Assembly: GCA_003585735.1 (NCBI GenBank)
Contig: NQOH01000005.1
Location: 10,008-45,380 of the forward strand
Direction of reading: 5' to 3'
From: Gardnerella kenyensis
GTDB taxonomy: Bacteria; Actinomycetota; Actinomycetes; Actinomycetales; Bifidobacteriaceae
Length of the DNA stretch: 35,373 nt
Below are positions 15,780-24,399 of this stretch, piece by piece (positions within the stretch are counted from its first letter, which is position 1; every line of letters starts with the position of its first letter). Below the pieces are notes generated by a model. The model was not told the origin of the DNA. It ran no database searches and worked only from the letters and a program-made list of their open reading frames with translations. The position numbers were made by a program, and so were the translations under genes.

Positions 15780-16784
15780 TTGAGTTCTACGAAAAATACG
15801 ACAGCAGTTGCGAATAGCGCAAATGATGCTACTAAAATTTCTGAGAGCAATAGCAAAAATTATGCAGGCACTCATATTGCGGATCGTCTTTTTAAAGGCG
15901 TAGCTGCAGGCTGTGGCGTGCTGATTTTGATTGTTCTTACTGCAGTTGCGCTATTTTTACTGTTTCGTGCTTGGCCGCTAATAAGTGGGGATCAAGCGCA
16001 AGTAAGTCGCGTATTTTACGACTTTACTGGCGGTAAAGCGCACGATTTTATAAGCTACGTAGCTCCTCTTATTTTTGGAACCGTGCTTATGTCTGCGCTC
16101 GCACTGCTGTTCGCATTTTTTGTGGCAATCGGCATCGCGCTGTTTATTGCGTATTATGCTCCTAAAAAAATTGTTCCGCTTTTAAGCGGAGTTGTTGATT
16201 TGCTTGCTGCAATTCCGTCCGTAATTTATGGTTTGTGGGGCGGATTGGTGCTTGTGCCAGCAATGTATCCGTTCTGGGATTGGGTTTCTAAACTTTTTGG
16301 TTGGATTCCGCTATTTTCTGGCCCTGTGGCGAATCCTTCCAGAAGTGCTGCAACTGTTAGCTTAGTTTTGGCTGTTATGATTTTGCCGATTATTACTTCG
16401 ATGGCTCGCGATATTTTCCAGCAGGCTCCTCGCTTGCAGCAGGAGGGTGCGTTGGCGCTCGGTGCTACGAAGTGGGAGATGATTAAGTTAGCTGTTTTGC
16501 CATTTGCAAAGTCCGGTATTGTGTCGGCTTCTATGCTTGGGTTGGGTCGTGCGCTTGGCGAAACAATGGCAGTTTTGATGATTTTGTCTCCTGGATTTAC
16601 TTTTGGTATAAATATTTTCAAAGCTTCCCAAAATCAAACTATTGCTGCAAATATTGCAGCGCAGTATCCGGAAGCGAATGGTCTTGGCGTAAGTGCGCTT
16701 ATTGCAACCGGCTTAGTTTTGTTCGTTATTTCTTTTGCAGTCAACTTTATTGCTCGCAAAATTACAGGAAAGGCGGGCGCATAA
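15780..16784 (+). CDS. pstC: phosphate ABC transporter permease PstC
   Basis: A 334-residue integral membrane subunit with about six helices. The EAA loop that docks onto the ATPase is visible at GALALGATKWEMIKL, followed by GLGRALGETMAVLMI. It starts with TTG at 15780, since AAAAGGAG is 5-6 bases upstream and the nearby ATG at 15776 is out of frame. It stops at 16784 and pstA begins at the next base, indicating tight coupling. Confidence 0.93.
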   Translation: MSSTKNTTAVANSANDATKISESNSKNYAGTHIADRLFKGVAAGCGVLILIVLTAVALFLLFRAWPLISGDQAQVSRVFYDFTGGKAHDFISYVAPLIFGTVLMSALALLFAFFVAIGIALFIAYYAPKKIVPLLSGVVDLLAAIPSVIYGLWGGLVLVPAMYPFWDWVSKLFGWIPLFSGPVANPSRSAATVSLVLAVMILPIITSMARDIFQQAPRLQQEGALALGATKWEMIKLAVLPFAKSGIVSASMLGLGRALGETMAVLMILSPGFTFGINIFKASQNQTIAANIAAQYPEANGLGVSALIATGLVLFVISFAVNFIARKITGKAGA

Positions 16785-17834
16785 ATGGCGAATCAAATTA
16801 ATAAATCTAACGAAAGTGCTGTAGATTTTGCTGAAAGTTCCGCAGAAAATCGCGCAGAAAATCGCGCAGAAAATTCTGCAGCTCCTGTTATTGACTTCAA
16901 CAAATTCCGCCCGACTAGATCTTCTCTTGCAGCGCGCAAACGCAAAGATATGCTTATGCGCGTGCTTATTTTCTTGTCTTTCGTAGTTGCAGTTATTCCT
17001 TTGGCTTCACTGCTTTTAACAACAATTATTAACGGCATTAAGCGCTTAAATCTTGACTTTTTAATGCATAATATGACCTACGTTGTTGGCGGAAATGCCA
17101 CTGGAACCGGCGGTTACGGCGGAATTTTACACGCAATTATTGGAACTCTTGAAATAACTTTTGGAGCTATGCTTATTTCGATTCCAATTGGAATCATGTG
17201 CGCAGTTTACTTAGTGGAGTATGCTAGCGGAAGCAAAATGGCTCGAATAATTAACCTACTAGTTGACGTAATGAGTGGTATTCCGTCAATTGTTGCCGGC
17301 TTGTTTGCGTTTTCTATGTTTGCGCTTTTTGCAGGCCCTGGAACTATTAACGGTTTTGAAGGTTCCGTTGCACTTTCGCTACTTATGCTTCCAACTGTTG
17401 TAAAATCTTCGCAAGAAATGCTAAAAATTGTGCCGAACGATTTGCGTGAAGCTGCTTTAGCTTTGGGAGTAACAAAGCAGCGTATGATTACGAAAATTGT
17501 TCTGAGAACTGCTCTTCCGGGAATTGTGTCTGGATGCATTCTTGCGGTTGCGCGCGTTATTGGCGAAACCGCGCCGCTTCTTATGGCTGCAGGTTTTATT
17601 GCTTCCACGAATTTCAATTTATTTGATGGCCAGATGACGACTTTGCCAGTGTATGTTTACCAAGAATATTCTAAACTTTCTGCGAACTGCCCAGCTAATG
17701 CGCCGGCTTCTTGTGTAACTTCAATTCCTATGGAACGTGCCTGGGCTGCGGCTTTAACTCTTATTGTTGTTGTGTTGTTACTAAATATTATTGGTCGAGT
17801 CGTTTCTAGAGTGTTTGCAGTAAAAGCGAGATAA
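16785..17834 (+). CDS. pstA: phosphate ABC transporter permease PstA
   Basis: A 349-residue second permease subunit. Membrane helices start near residue 60; the EAA-type loop EAALALGVTKQRMI precedes VARVIGETAPLLM. Residues 16-32 are a short SAENRAENRAENSA repeat encoded by 12-bp tandem DNA repeats, absent from the permease core. ATG at 16785 directly follows the pstC stop, with AGGAAAGG before it. A long AT-rich run of CGAAATAAA-like repeats separates it from pstB. Confidence 0.93.
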   Translation: MANQINKSNESAVDFAESSAENRAENRAENSAAPVIDFNKFRPTRSSLAARKRKDMLMRVLIFLSFVVAVIPLASLLLTTIINGIKRLNLDFLMHNMTYVVGGNATGTGGYGGILHAIIGTLEITFGAMLISIPIGIMCAVYLVEYASGSKMARIINLLVDVMSGIPSIVAGLFAFSMFALFAGPGTINGFEGSVALSLLMLPTVVKSSQEMLKIVPNDLREAALALGVTKQRMITKIVLRTALPGIVSGCILAVARVIGETAPLLMAAGFIASTNFNLFDGQMTTLPVYVYQEYSKLSANCPANAPASCVTSIPMERAWAAALTLIVVVLLLNIIGRVVSRVFAVKAR

Positions 17835-17930
17835 AGCGAAATAAGTCAAAGTCAATCTGGAATAAAGCGAAATAAACGAAATAAAACGAAATAAACGAAA
17901 CAAGCAAAATAAAGCAAAATAAATTTTTAG
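17835..17930. repeat. degenerate CGAAATAAA repeats between pstA and pstB
   Basis: Eight or so imperfect units of (A)CGAAATAA and GCAAAATAA fill the spacer. It is simple-sequence, purine-rich RNA lacking hairpins and could leave the pstB leader unstructured. Confidence 0.65.
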
Positions 17931-17944
17931 AAAGCGAGCATAAA

Positions 17945-18724
17945 ATGGGTCAACGAATTGATGTGAATCACCTAAATATTTATTATGGTGATTTTCTTGC
18001 TGTAGAAGACGTGAATATTAATATTGAGCCGAATAAAGTTACGGCTTTTATTGGACCTTCCGGCTGCGGAAAATCAACAGTTTTGCGCACTTTAGATCGC
18101 ATGCACGAAATCACGCCGGGCGCTCGCGTAGAAGGTCAAGTGCTTCTTGAAGGCCGCGATTTGTACGGCAAAGACGTGGATCCTGTGGCAGTTCGACGCG
18201 ACGTTGGCATGGTTTTTCAGCGTCCGAATCCATTCCCAACTATGTCAATTCGCGAAAATGTGCTTGCTGGAGTTCGTTTGAATAATCGCAAGATTTCTAA
18301 GAATGACGCCGACGACTTAGTTGAGTGGGCTTTGCGTGGAGCAAATTTGTGGAATGAAGTAAAGGATCGCTTAGATAAGCCTGGAATTGGTCTTTCTGGC
18401 GGTCAGCAGCAGCGACTTTGCATTGCTAGAGCGGTGGCAGTACATCCGCAAGTTTTGCTTATGGACGAGCCTTGCTCGGCGCTTGATCCTATTTCAACTC
18501 TTGCAGTAGAAGATTTGATTAACGATCTTAAAAACGAGTACACGATTGTGATTGTTACTCACAATATGCAGCAGGCTGCGCGAGTTGCTGACTACACAGC
18601 ATTCTTTAATTTGAAGGCTGTTGGTAAGCCTGGCCATTTGGAGTATTTTGCGGATACTACGACTATGTTTAACAATCCGCGCAATGCCGAAGCCGAGCGT
18701 TATATTTCCGGCCGCTTTGGGTGA
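17945..18724 (+). CDS. pstB: phosphate ABC transporter ATP-binding protein
   Basis: A 259-residue ATPase that powers the PstCA channel. Walker A GPSGCGKST is at 37-45, the ABC signature LSGGQ at 150-154, Walker B LLMDEP at about 171-176, and the switch His lies in IVTHNM. Length and the C-terminal RYISGRFG are typical of PstB. ATG at 17945 has only a weak ribosome-binding site (GAAAGCGAG). It is the last pst gene here; no phoU follows immediately. Confidence 0.96.
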   Translation: MGQRIDVNHLNIYYGDFLAVEDVNINIEPNKVTAFIGPSGCGKSTVLRTLDRMHEITPGARVEGQVLLEGRDLYGKDVDPVAVRRDVGMVFQRPNPFPTMSIRENVLAGVRLNNRKISKNDADDLVEWALRGANLWNEVKDRLDKPGIGLSGGQQQRLCIARAVAVHPQVLLMDEPCSALDPISTLAVEDLINDLKNEYTIVIVTHNMQQAARVADYTAFFNLKAVGKPGHLEYFADTTTMFNNPRNAEAERYISGRFG

Positions 18725-18739
18725 GTTTTGCGTTGTTTT

Positions 18740-18762
18740 TTCAGCTGTTTTGCTGAATTTTT
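18740..18762 (+). terminator. pst operon terminator
   Basis: A 6-bp TTCAGC/GCTGAA stem with a 6-nt loop, followed by five Ts, 16 bases after the pstB stop. Confidence 0.75.
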
Positions 18763-19001
18763 AACACTTTTACCTTTGTGATTTGGTCAGCACGTGCGCG
18801 TAAGGTCAGAGCTGTTCGGTTGTTCAAAGCTTTCGCAATTTTCATAATTTTATTTGATATTTTGTGGTGCTTTTGTTCTTCCGGCGAGTCGCAGTAACCT
18901 CTGCGTGAATGCCCAAATGTAATTGCGTCCGCGATTGCTCAAGTGCTATCGCCACGCTTTTCATGGTCTTTTGCGCTGTAAAACCAAGGAACAGAGAGTT
19001 T

Positions 19002-20396
19002 ATGGAAAAGTTCTTCCATCTCAAAGAAAACGGCACGAATGTATCAACGGAGATCACTGCAGGTCTCACTACATTCTTCGCAATGTCGTATATTATCGTC
19101 GTAAATCCAATGATTTTAAGCCAAACTGGCATGCCTAAGGGTGGCGTTTTCCTCGCTACAATCATCGCAGCAATCATTGGTACCCTTGTTATGGGCTTGT
19201 TTGCTAACGTACCTTACGCACAGGCTGCCGGCATGGGTCTTAACGCATTCTTTACTTACACAGTTTGCTTCGGATTGCACTTTACATGGCAAGAGGCCAT
19301 GTGCATGGTGTTCTTGTGCGGTTTAATTAACATTATTATTACCGTTACAAAAATTCGTAAAATGATTATTCGTGCCATCCCGACTTCGCTTCAGCAAGCA
19401 ATCGGCGGTGGCATTGGTTTATTTGTGGCCTATGTGGGCATGATGAGCGTTGGTTTGATTACTTTTACTTCCAAGGATCCTGCCGCCGCTGCAAAGAGTA
19501 AACCAACTGCTGCTATTCCAGGTCTTGCTGTTATGAATAACCCTGTGCTTTGGTTATTCCTTATTGGACTTCTTTTTGCTATTGTTCTTACAGTTCTTAA
19601 AGTTCGCGCAAGCTTGCTTATTACAATTATTGCAACTTCTTTAATTGGTATTCCTTTGGGCTTGACTTCTTTGAACAATGCAGTGTCTGTTACTGACGCT
19701 TTTGCTCAGCTCCCAACTACTTTCGGCGCTATTTTTAGCGATAAGGGTTTTGCATCATTGTTTGCTGATCCTGCTCGTTTGCCGCTTGTGTTGGTAACTA
19801 TTTTCGCATTCTCAATGTCGGATACTTTTGACACTCTCGGCACCTTTATTGGTACCGGCCGTCGCACTGGTATTTTCTCCGAGGAAGACGAGAAGGCTTT
19901 GGAGAACGGCTCCGGCTTTAGCTCCAAGATGGATCGCGCATTGTTCGCTGATTCTATTGCTACTTCCGTTGGTGCAATTTGCGGTACTTCTAACACCACT
20001 ACTTATGTAGAATCTGCTGCTGGTATTGGTGCCGGTGGTCGCACTGGTTTGACTTCCGTGGTTGTGTCCGTGTGCTTCGCGCTTTCTATTGTTCTTGCGC
20101 CTTTTGCTTCTGCAGTTCCTGCTGCAGCAACTGCAGGCGTGCTTGTAGTTGTTGGTTGCATGATGGCAAGCTCCTTGAAGGAAATTGCTTGGGATGATAT
20201 TTCCGAAGCAATTCCTGCATTCTTTGCTGCTGTATTTATGGCGTTCTCTTACTCCATTTCTTACGGCATCGCTGCAGGCTTCATCATGTACTGCTTAGTT
20301 ATGACTTGCAAGAAGCGTGCTAAGGAAGTTCATCCAATGCTTTGGATTGTTTCCTTGCTGTTCTTGCTTGATTTCGTTGCTAACGCTGTGCTGTAA
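19002..20396 (+). CDS. NCS2-family purine permease (AzgA type)
   Basis: A 464-residue polytopic transporter with 12 or more predicted helices. The N-terminal pattern TEITAGLTTFFAMSYIIVVNP, with the later AQAAGMGLNAFF stretch, is typical of AzgA-like nucleobase/cation symporter-2 proteins that import adenine, guanine or hypoxanthine; NTTTYVESAAGIGAGGRTGL around residues 335-360 is a conserved substrate-region motif. ATG at 19002 is chosen over the in-frame start at 18909, with AAGGA and AGAGAG upstream. The 277-bp spacer before it shows no recognisable purine riboswitch. It probably works in purine salvage. Confidence 0.9.
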   Translation: MEKFFHLKENGTNVSTEITAGLTTFFAMSYIIVVNPMILSQTGMPKGGVFLATIIAAIIGTLVMGLFANVPYAQAAGMGLNAFFTYTVCFGLHFTWQEAMCMVFLCGLINIIITVTKIRKMIIRAIPTSLQQAIGGGIGLFVAYVGMMSVGLITFTSKDPAAAAKSKPTAAIPGLAVMNNPVLWLFLIGLLFAIVLTVLKVRASLLITIIATSLIGIPLGLTSLNNAVSVTDAFAQLPTTFGAIFSDKGFASLFADPARLPLVLVTIFAFSMSDTFDTLGTFIGTGRRTGIFSEEDEKALENGSGFSSKMDRALFADSIATSVGAICGTSNTTTYVESAAGIGAGGRTGLTSVVVSVCFALSIVLAPFASAVPAAATAGVLVVVGCMMASSLKEIAWDDISEAIPAFFAAVFMAFSYSISYGIAAGFIMYCLVMTCKKRAKEVHPMLWIVSLLFLLDFVANAVL

Positions 20397-20465
20397 AAAC
20401 CTAGAATGCTGTAAGTAATAAACTTAGGTAGCATAAACTTACAGAACAGTGAAAATAATGTATTT

Positions 20466-20495
20466 GAGGGTGTGCAATTGCGCGCCCTCTTTTTA
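20466..20495 (+). terminator. terminator after the purine permease
   Basis: A 10-bp stem, GAGGGTGTGC with GCGCGCCCTC (two G-U pairs), loop AATT, then TTTTTAT. It insulates the permease from the ribosomal protein promoter. Confidence 0.88.
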
Positions 20496-20520
20496 TTTAT
20501 AGTTTCCGCATAAATTTTTA

Positions 20521-20549
20521 TTGACATTGTCTTGATTTTGTATTAAACT
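20521..20549 (+). promoter_or_regulatory. promoter of the rplJ-rplL operon
   Basis: TTGACA at 20521-20526, a 17-bp spacer and TAAACT at 20544-20549 form a good sigma-70 type promoter. It drives a 230-nt leader. Confidence 0.7.
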
Positions 20550-20776
20550 TTCCCAACGTAAACCACAGACCGTTGGTGGAGTCGAAAGATTCCTGAAATT
20601 GATGCGTCAGGCCAGCACAGGTTGAGCGATGATTTACAGCGCGTTTGCTGTAAATTGTATTTAGCATGTTTTTGCTTCTTATGTTGCTCTGCCAGTGCGC
20701 AGGGCTTTTTTATTACCCTGTTTCTTGAGTTTGATGCTTTTCTTTCGAACTGACGGCCGATTTAGGAAGGAACGCC
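20550..20776 (+). ncRNA. ribosomal protein L10 leader, autoregulatory
   Basis: The spacer of 380 bases before rplJ holds no gene but a structured leader, including a 9-bp hairpin ATTTACAGC/GCTGTAAAT near 20630-20655. Position and build match the L10(L12)4-binding leader known in many bacteria, in which free L10 represses its own operon. A terminator-like element lies at its 3' part (20686-20711). Confidence 0.65.
20686..20711 (+). terminator. possible attenuator in the L10 leader
   Basis: A 7-bp stem, GCTCTGC with GCAGGGC, then six Ts, lying 65 bases before the rplJ start. This is consistent with premature termination when L10 is in excess. Confidence 0.65.
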
Positions 20777-21298
20777 ATGAAGAGGCCCGAAAAGGAAGCG
20801 GTAGTTGCAGAGCTTACGGAGTTGTTCCGTAACGCAGACGCTGTCTACCTCACCGAGTACCGCGGGCTTACCGTTCCGCAGATTTCTTCTCTGCGCGAAA
20901 AGCTAGGCCGCGATACTTCCTACTCTGTGGCTAAGAACACGCTTGCTCGTATTGCTGCTAAGGAAGCGGGCATTGAAGGTCTTGACGAGCTTCTCGCCGG
21001 CCCAACTGCAATCACCTTCGTAAAGGGTGATTTCATTGAGTCTGCTAAGACCTTGCGTGATTTTGCCAAAGAGAATAAAGCCCTCGTCGTCAAGGGTGGT
21101 TTCGCAGATGGAACCGTTTACGATGCCGAAGGCGCAAAGCAGCTTGCAGACTTGAAGTCTCGTCCACAGTTGCTTTCCGAAATGGCCGGCGCGCTCAAGG
21201 GCACCATGTCCAAGGCCGCCTACCTGTTCAACGCATTGCCAACCAAGACTGTGCGTACTATCGACGCTTTGCGCGAAAAGCAGGAAAAGGCCGCTTGA
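20777..21298 (+). CDS. rplJ: 50S ribosomal protein L10
   Basis: A 173-residue stalk-base protein that binds 23S rRNA and L7/L12 dimers. YLTEYRGLTVPQISSLREKLG is the typical N-terminal region, and the C-terminal helix that carries L12 ends in EKQEKAA. ATG at 20777 follows AGGAAGGAAC. Codons are strongly biased, as expected for a ribosomal protein. It precedes rplL. Confidence 0.97.
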   Translation: MKRPEKEAVVAELTELFRNADAVYLTEYRGLTVPQISSLREKLGRDTSYSVAKNTLARIAAKEAGIEGLDELLAGPTAITFVKGDFIESAKTLRDFAKENKALVVKGGFADGTVYDAEGAKQLADLKSRPQLLSEMAGALKGTMSKAAYLFNALPTKTVRTIDALREKQEKAA

Positions 21299-21305
21299 TT
21301 CCCTT

Positions 21306-21370
21306 GCAGCTTGCTGCATGAGACCAACCAATAATAAAAATGTTATGGTCGTAAGGCACAACTTGTGCCT
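21306..21370 (+). promoter_or_regulatory. two small hairpins in the rplJ-rplL spacer
   Basis: TGCAGC-TT-GCTGCA at about 21305-21318 and AGGCACA-ACT-TGTGCCT at 21354-21370 lie between the two genes. They may support separate processing or extra L12 synthesis, since L12 is present in several copies per ribosome; this role is inference. Confidence 0.5.
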
Positions 21371-21395
21371 GGCCAAGTAAGAAAGGAAGCCAATT

Positions 21396-21776
21396 ATGGC
21401 TAAGCTCACTAGTGAAGAGCTTCTTGAAGCTTTTGGTGAAATGACCCTCGTTGAGCTCTCTGAGTTCGTCAAGGCCTTTGAAGAGAAGTTCGACGTCGAG
21501 GCTGCTGCCCCTGTCGCCGCTGTTGCCGCTGCTCCAGCTGCTGCTGGCGCTGCTGAGGAAGAGAAGGACGAGTTTGACGTCGTTCTTACCGCTGCTGGCG
21601 ACAAGAAGATTGCAGTCATCAAGGCTGTGCGTGCTTTGACCAACCTCGGCTTGGCTGAAGCTAAGGCTCTCGTGGACGGCGCTCCAAAGGCTGTTCTTGA
21701 GAAGGCTAAGAAGGAAGATGCTGAGAAGGCTAAGGCTGCCCTCGAAGAGGCCGGCGCTTCCGTGGAACTTAAGTAG
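21396..21776 (+). CDS. rplL: 50S ribosomal protein L7/L12
   Basis: A 126-residue stalk protein. The N-terminal dimerisation domain (LTSEELLEAFGEMTLVELSE) is followed by an Ala-rich hinge at about 36-57. The C-terminal factor-binding domain carries VIKAVRALTNLGLAEAKALV. ATG at 21396 has GAAAGGAAG upstream. A terminator follows at 21825. Confidence 0.98.
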   Translation: MAKLTSEELLEAFGEMTLVELSEFVKAFEEKFDVEAAAPVAAVAAAPAAAGAAEEEKDEFDVVLTAAGDKKIAVIKAVRALTNLGLAEAKALVDGAPKAVLEKAKKEDAEKAKAALEEAGASVELK

Positions 21777-21824
21777 TTCTTGTTTTTATCTCTATTCGTG
21801 AAATTTATTAGTAGCGTGTAGAGG

Positions 21825-21864
21825 AAAATAGGCGGTGAGATTTATCTCTGCCGCCTATTTTTAT
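21825..21864 (+). terminator. rplJL operon terminator
   Basis: An 11-bp stem (AAAATAGGCGG with CCGCCTATTTT) encloses an inner GAGA/TCTC stem and is followed by Ts. The symmetric A/T ends allow termination on both strands. Confidence 0.9.
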
Positions 21865-22037
21865 ATTTAAATTAGTGCGTTTTCGACACGCCGATAATGT
21901 AACAAGTTTTGCCTCTGGGGTGGTTAAAACAGGTCATAAGGTACTATTGTTTTATAAAGCGTGTTAAGAAGCGCTTGCTGATATTAATCAGTACACTATT
22001 GGAGAGCTTGGTTTTATAGCCGTGCTTTTCTAAAGTA

Positions 22038-22058
22038 GGGGGCGCATCCCCCAAGGAG
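22038..22058 (+). promoter_or_regulatory. GGGGG/CCCCC hairpin beside the ribosome-binding site
   Basis: G5-CGCAT-C5 at 22038-22052 directly precedes AAGGAG at 22053-22058. The rest of the 295-bp spacer after rplL holds only the rplL terminator and an ACACGCCGA motif near 21888. It may stabilise the 5' end or tune translation of the secreted-protein mRNA. Confidence 0.5.
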
Positions 22059-22071
22059 AAAGGAAAATAAT

Positions 22072-22719
22072 ATGTTAAATAAGAAAGCTCTTGCAGCTTT
22101 TGCTGCTGGCGCCACCTTGCTTTCTGGTTTCGCTTTTGCGGCACCTGCTAATGCATTAATAGATCTTGTACAAGAGTTGAAAAAAACTGATGGTTTTACA
22201 GCTCCAGCTGATAATGATGAACTTGACCATGTGCTTTTTGGCGGCGGTGCTGGTTCTTCTGCTGGCAGCTATGATGTGACTCCTGCTGCTCCTGTAGCTG
22301 ATGATGAGACTCCAGCTGCTCCAGCTGCTGATGATTTCAACTTTGATGATTTTAATCTCGATGATTTCAACTTTGATGATCTTGATTTGAGCGATGTTGA
22401 GGATGCTCCTGCTGCTCCAGTTGCTGATGATGCAACTCCAGCTGCTGATGATGATTTCAACTTCGATGATTTCAATCTTGATGATTTCAACTTTGATGAT
22501 CTTGATTTGAGCGGTGTTGAGGATGCTCCTGCTGCTCCAGTTGCTGATGATGCAACTCCAGCTGCTGCTGATGATTTCAACTTTGATAATTTTGATTTCA
22601 GCGATGTTGAGGATGCTCCTGCAGCTGATAATGCAGCCCCTGCACCAGCGGTTAAGCATACCGCTCCTGTGGGAGCAGCGAAGCGCCATGGAAATCCTGC
22701 TGTACCAATGCGTCACTAG
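22072..22719 (+). CDS. secreted Asp-rich repeat protein, short paralogue
   Basis: A 215-residue protein I do not recognise. Signal peptide MLNKKALAAF...PANA with probable cleavage after Ala28. From residue 87 a 40-residue unit repeats at 87, 127 and (partly) 167, made of D-F-N-[FL]-D-D units, an L-S-D/G-V-E-D segment and an Ala/Pro/Val spacer. The mature protein is very acidic with regularly spaced Phe and Leu. The C-terminus is basic (KRHGNPAVPMRH). There is no LPXTG, transmembrane helix or lipobox. ATG at 22072 follows GAGAAAGGA. It is paralogous to the next gene, which has the same signal peptide. Surface adhesion, metal binding or biofilm roles are only guesses. Confidence 0.8.
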   Translation: MLNKKALAAFAAGATLLSGFAFAAPANALIDLVQELKKTDGFTAPADNDELDHVLFGGGAGSSAGSYDVTPAAPVADDETPAAPAADDFNFDDFNLDDFNFDDLDLSDVEDAPAAPVADDATPAADDDFNFDDFNLDDFNFDDLDLSGVEDAPAAPVADDATPAAADDFNFDNFDFSDVEDAPAADNAAPAPAVKHTAPVGAAKRHGNPAVPMRH

Positions 22720-22792
22720 TTTGTAAAATTAAATATCGCGTTTATTCTTTGCATAAATAAGTGCATAAATAAGTTTGAGATGAACGTTCTTT

Positions 22793-22831
22793 TTTCGGCT
22801 TTGTGGTGCTATTTGCGTCACAAAGCCGAAA
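22793..22831 (+). terminator. 13-bp hairpin after the short secreted protein
   Basis: Perfect arms TTTCGGCTTTGTG and CACAAAGCCGAAA with a 13-nt loop. T residues precede rather than follow it, so it is not a classic intrinsic terminator; its CACAAAGCC core recurs in the terminator of the next gene. Confidence 0.6.
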
Positions 22832-22895
22832 TTGATATATGAGTAAAAAAGCTATGGGGGGTTTGCGTAATTTATTATCCCTCAAAGCATATGTG

Positions 22896-22931
22896 ATATA
22901 CGTAATCGTGAAAATATACGTAATCGTGAAA
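22896..22931. repeat. 18-bp tandem duplication before the long secreted protein
   Basis: Two exact back-to-back copies of ATATACGTAATCGTGAAA end 17 bases before the ATG of the next gene, next to its ribosome-binding site. Confidence 0.9.
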
Positions 22932-22948
22932 AAAGAAAGGAAGATGAA

Positions 22949-24358
22949 ATGTTAAATAAGAAGGCTATTGCAGCTTTTGCTGCAGGCTCTACATTAGTTT
23001 CTAGCGCGGCTTTTGCTTTGCCAGCAATGGCTGACGACGCTGTTGCAGCTAAAGCTGCTACTGTTTCTAATACTGCTGCTTCTGTAGATGCTGACCCTGT
23101 GACTGCAACTCCTGCCGCTGCTGATGATTTCAACTTTGATGATTTCAATTTCAGCGACATCGATTTTAGTGACATTGATTTAAGCGATGTCGACGCTTCT
23201 GCTGCTCCTGCAGTTGAGACTCCTGCGGCTGATACTGCTGCGGCTGAGACTCCTGCTGATTCTGCTGATTTTAATCTTGATGATTTCAATCTCGATGATC
23301 TTGATTTGAGCGGTGTTGATTTGAGCGATGTCGACGCTTCTGCTGCTCCTGCAGTTGAGACTCCTGCGGCTGAGACTGCTGCGGCTGAGACTCCTGCTGA
23401 ATCTGATGATTTTAATCTTGATGATTTTGATTTGAGTGGTGTTGATTTAAGCGATGTCGACGATTCTGCCGCTTCTGCTGATTTCAATGTTGACGATTTT
23501 AATCTTGATGATTTCAATTTTGATGATCTTGATTTAAACGAAGATAACGCTGCTGAAGAGGATGCTGCTGAAGAAGACGTTCCATCTGCGCCTGCTGTCA
23601 CCTCTACTCCTAAAGTTACAGAAGTTAATGCCAAAGACATTAAGAGATTTAAGAATATTCTTAACAATGATTTGGTAGATAGCAATGGTAATAATCTCTT
23701 TAACAGTAATTTTACTAGTGATTGGCTTAAAAAGTTCCGTGAGCAGGAGAAGAAGGATAATGAGAAGAATCCTGAGCCTGCAAAGCCGGCTGATAAGAAA
23801 GATACAACGACTCCAGCTCCTGCAGTAACTCCTGCAAATCCTTCTGAGAAGAAAGATTCTGAGAAGCCAGGTGCAACTTCAAATCCTGGTACTACTACTG
23901 CAAATCCAGAGGAGCATAAAACTGAGACTCCAGCTCCTGCAGTAACTCCTGGCACCACAACTAAACCTGCTGGTTCTGCTGAAGGTGGAGAAACCCCAAA
24001 GACTGATACTACTCCTGCAAAGCCGGCTGAGGGATCATCTTCTACTACAACTCCTGCTGGTCAGACAACCAATGGTAATACTTCTACTCCTGGTGCAACC
24101 ACGAAGCCTGGTACTACCGAAAAGCCAGCTGGTGCCGCAACTGCGCCTACTGGCAATACTGAAAGTAGCACACCTGCTGCTCCTTCTACTCCTAAAAAAG
24201 ACGAGAATGTAGCTGGTAGCAACGGCAACACCGGCAACGGTGGTAAGGAAGATAAGAAGGAAACGCCTGCTCCCAAAGTCGATTTAGGTCTTGGCGATTT
24301 CCATGCTCCATCTAACGACAGTGATTGGGGTGGTCTTTTTGGCGGCGGCAAAAACTAA
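22949..24358 (+). CDS. secreted Asp-rich repeat protein, long paralogue with Pro/Thr-rich stalk
   Basis: A 469-residue secreted protein. The signal peptide is nearly the same as in the upstream paralogue, with likely cleavage after AMA (residue 28). Residues 57-200 alternate D-F-N-x-D-D and D-[IL]-D-[FL]-S-D/G-V-D blocks with Ala/Pro/Glu spacers. A short non-repetitive region (about 224-275, VNAKDIKRFKNILNNDL...) looks like a small folded helical unit. Residues 276-440 are Pro/Thr/Lys-rich, like wall-spanning stalks. The end is Gly/Asp-rich (VDLGLGDF...GLFGGGKN) with no LPXTG or membrane anchor. GAAAGGAAG precedes ATG 22949. Function unknown. Confidence 0.8.
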   Translation: MLNKKAIAAFAAGSTLVSSAAFALPAMADDAVAAKAATVSNTAASVDADPVTATPAAADDFNFDDFNFSDIDFSDIDLSDVDASAAPAVETPAADTAAAETPADSADFNLDDFNLDDLDLSGVDLSDVDASAAPAVETPAAETAAAETPAESDDFNLDDFDLSGVDLSDVDDSAASADFNVDDFNLDDFNFDDLDLNEDNAAEEDAAEEDVPSAPAVTSTPKVTEVNAKDIKRFKNILNNDLVDSNGNNLFNSNFTSDWLKKFREQEKKDNEKNPEPAKPADKKDTTTPAPAVTPANPSEKKDSEKPGATSNPGTTTANPEEHKTETPAPAVTPGTTTKPAGSAEGGETPKTDTTPAKPAEGSSSTTTPAGQTTNGNTSTPGATTKPGTTEKPAGAATAPTGNTESSTPAAPSTPKKDENVAGSNGNTGNGGKEDKKETPAPKVDLGLGDFHAPSNDSDWGGLFGGGKN

Positions 24359-24399
24359 GCCACCAATAAGTCTTTGACTTATAAATTATTTACAGAATT

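Noticed and set aside
18763..19001. Purine riboswitch before the NCS2 permease
   Set aside because: I looked for the conserved three-way-junction core and loop pairs and did not see them.
22882..23958. 358-residue minus-strand ORF opposite the secreted repeat gene
   Set aside because: It is the mirror of a repetitive coding sequence. The plus strand has a signal peptide, ribosome-binding site and paralogue; the reverse product is Ser/Lys/Leu low complexity.
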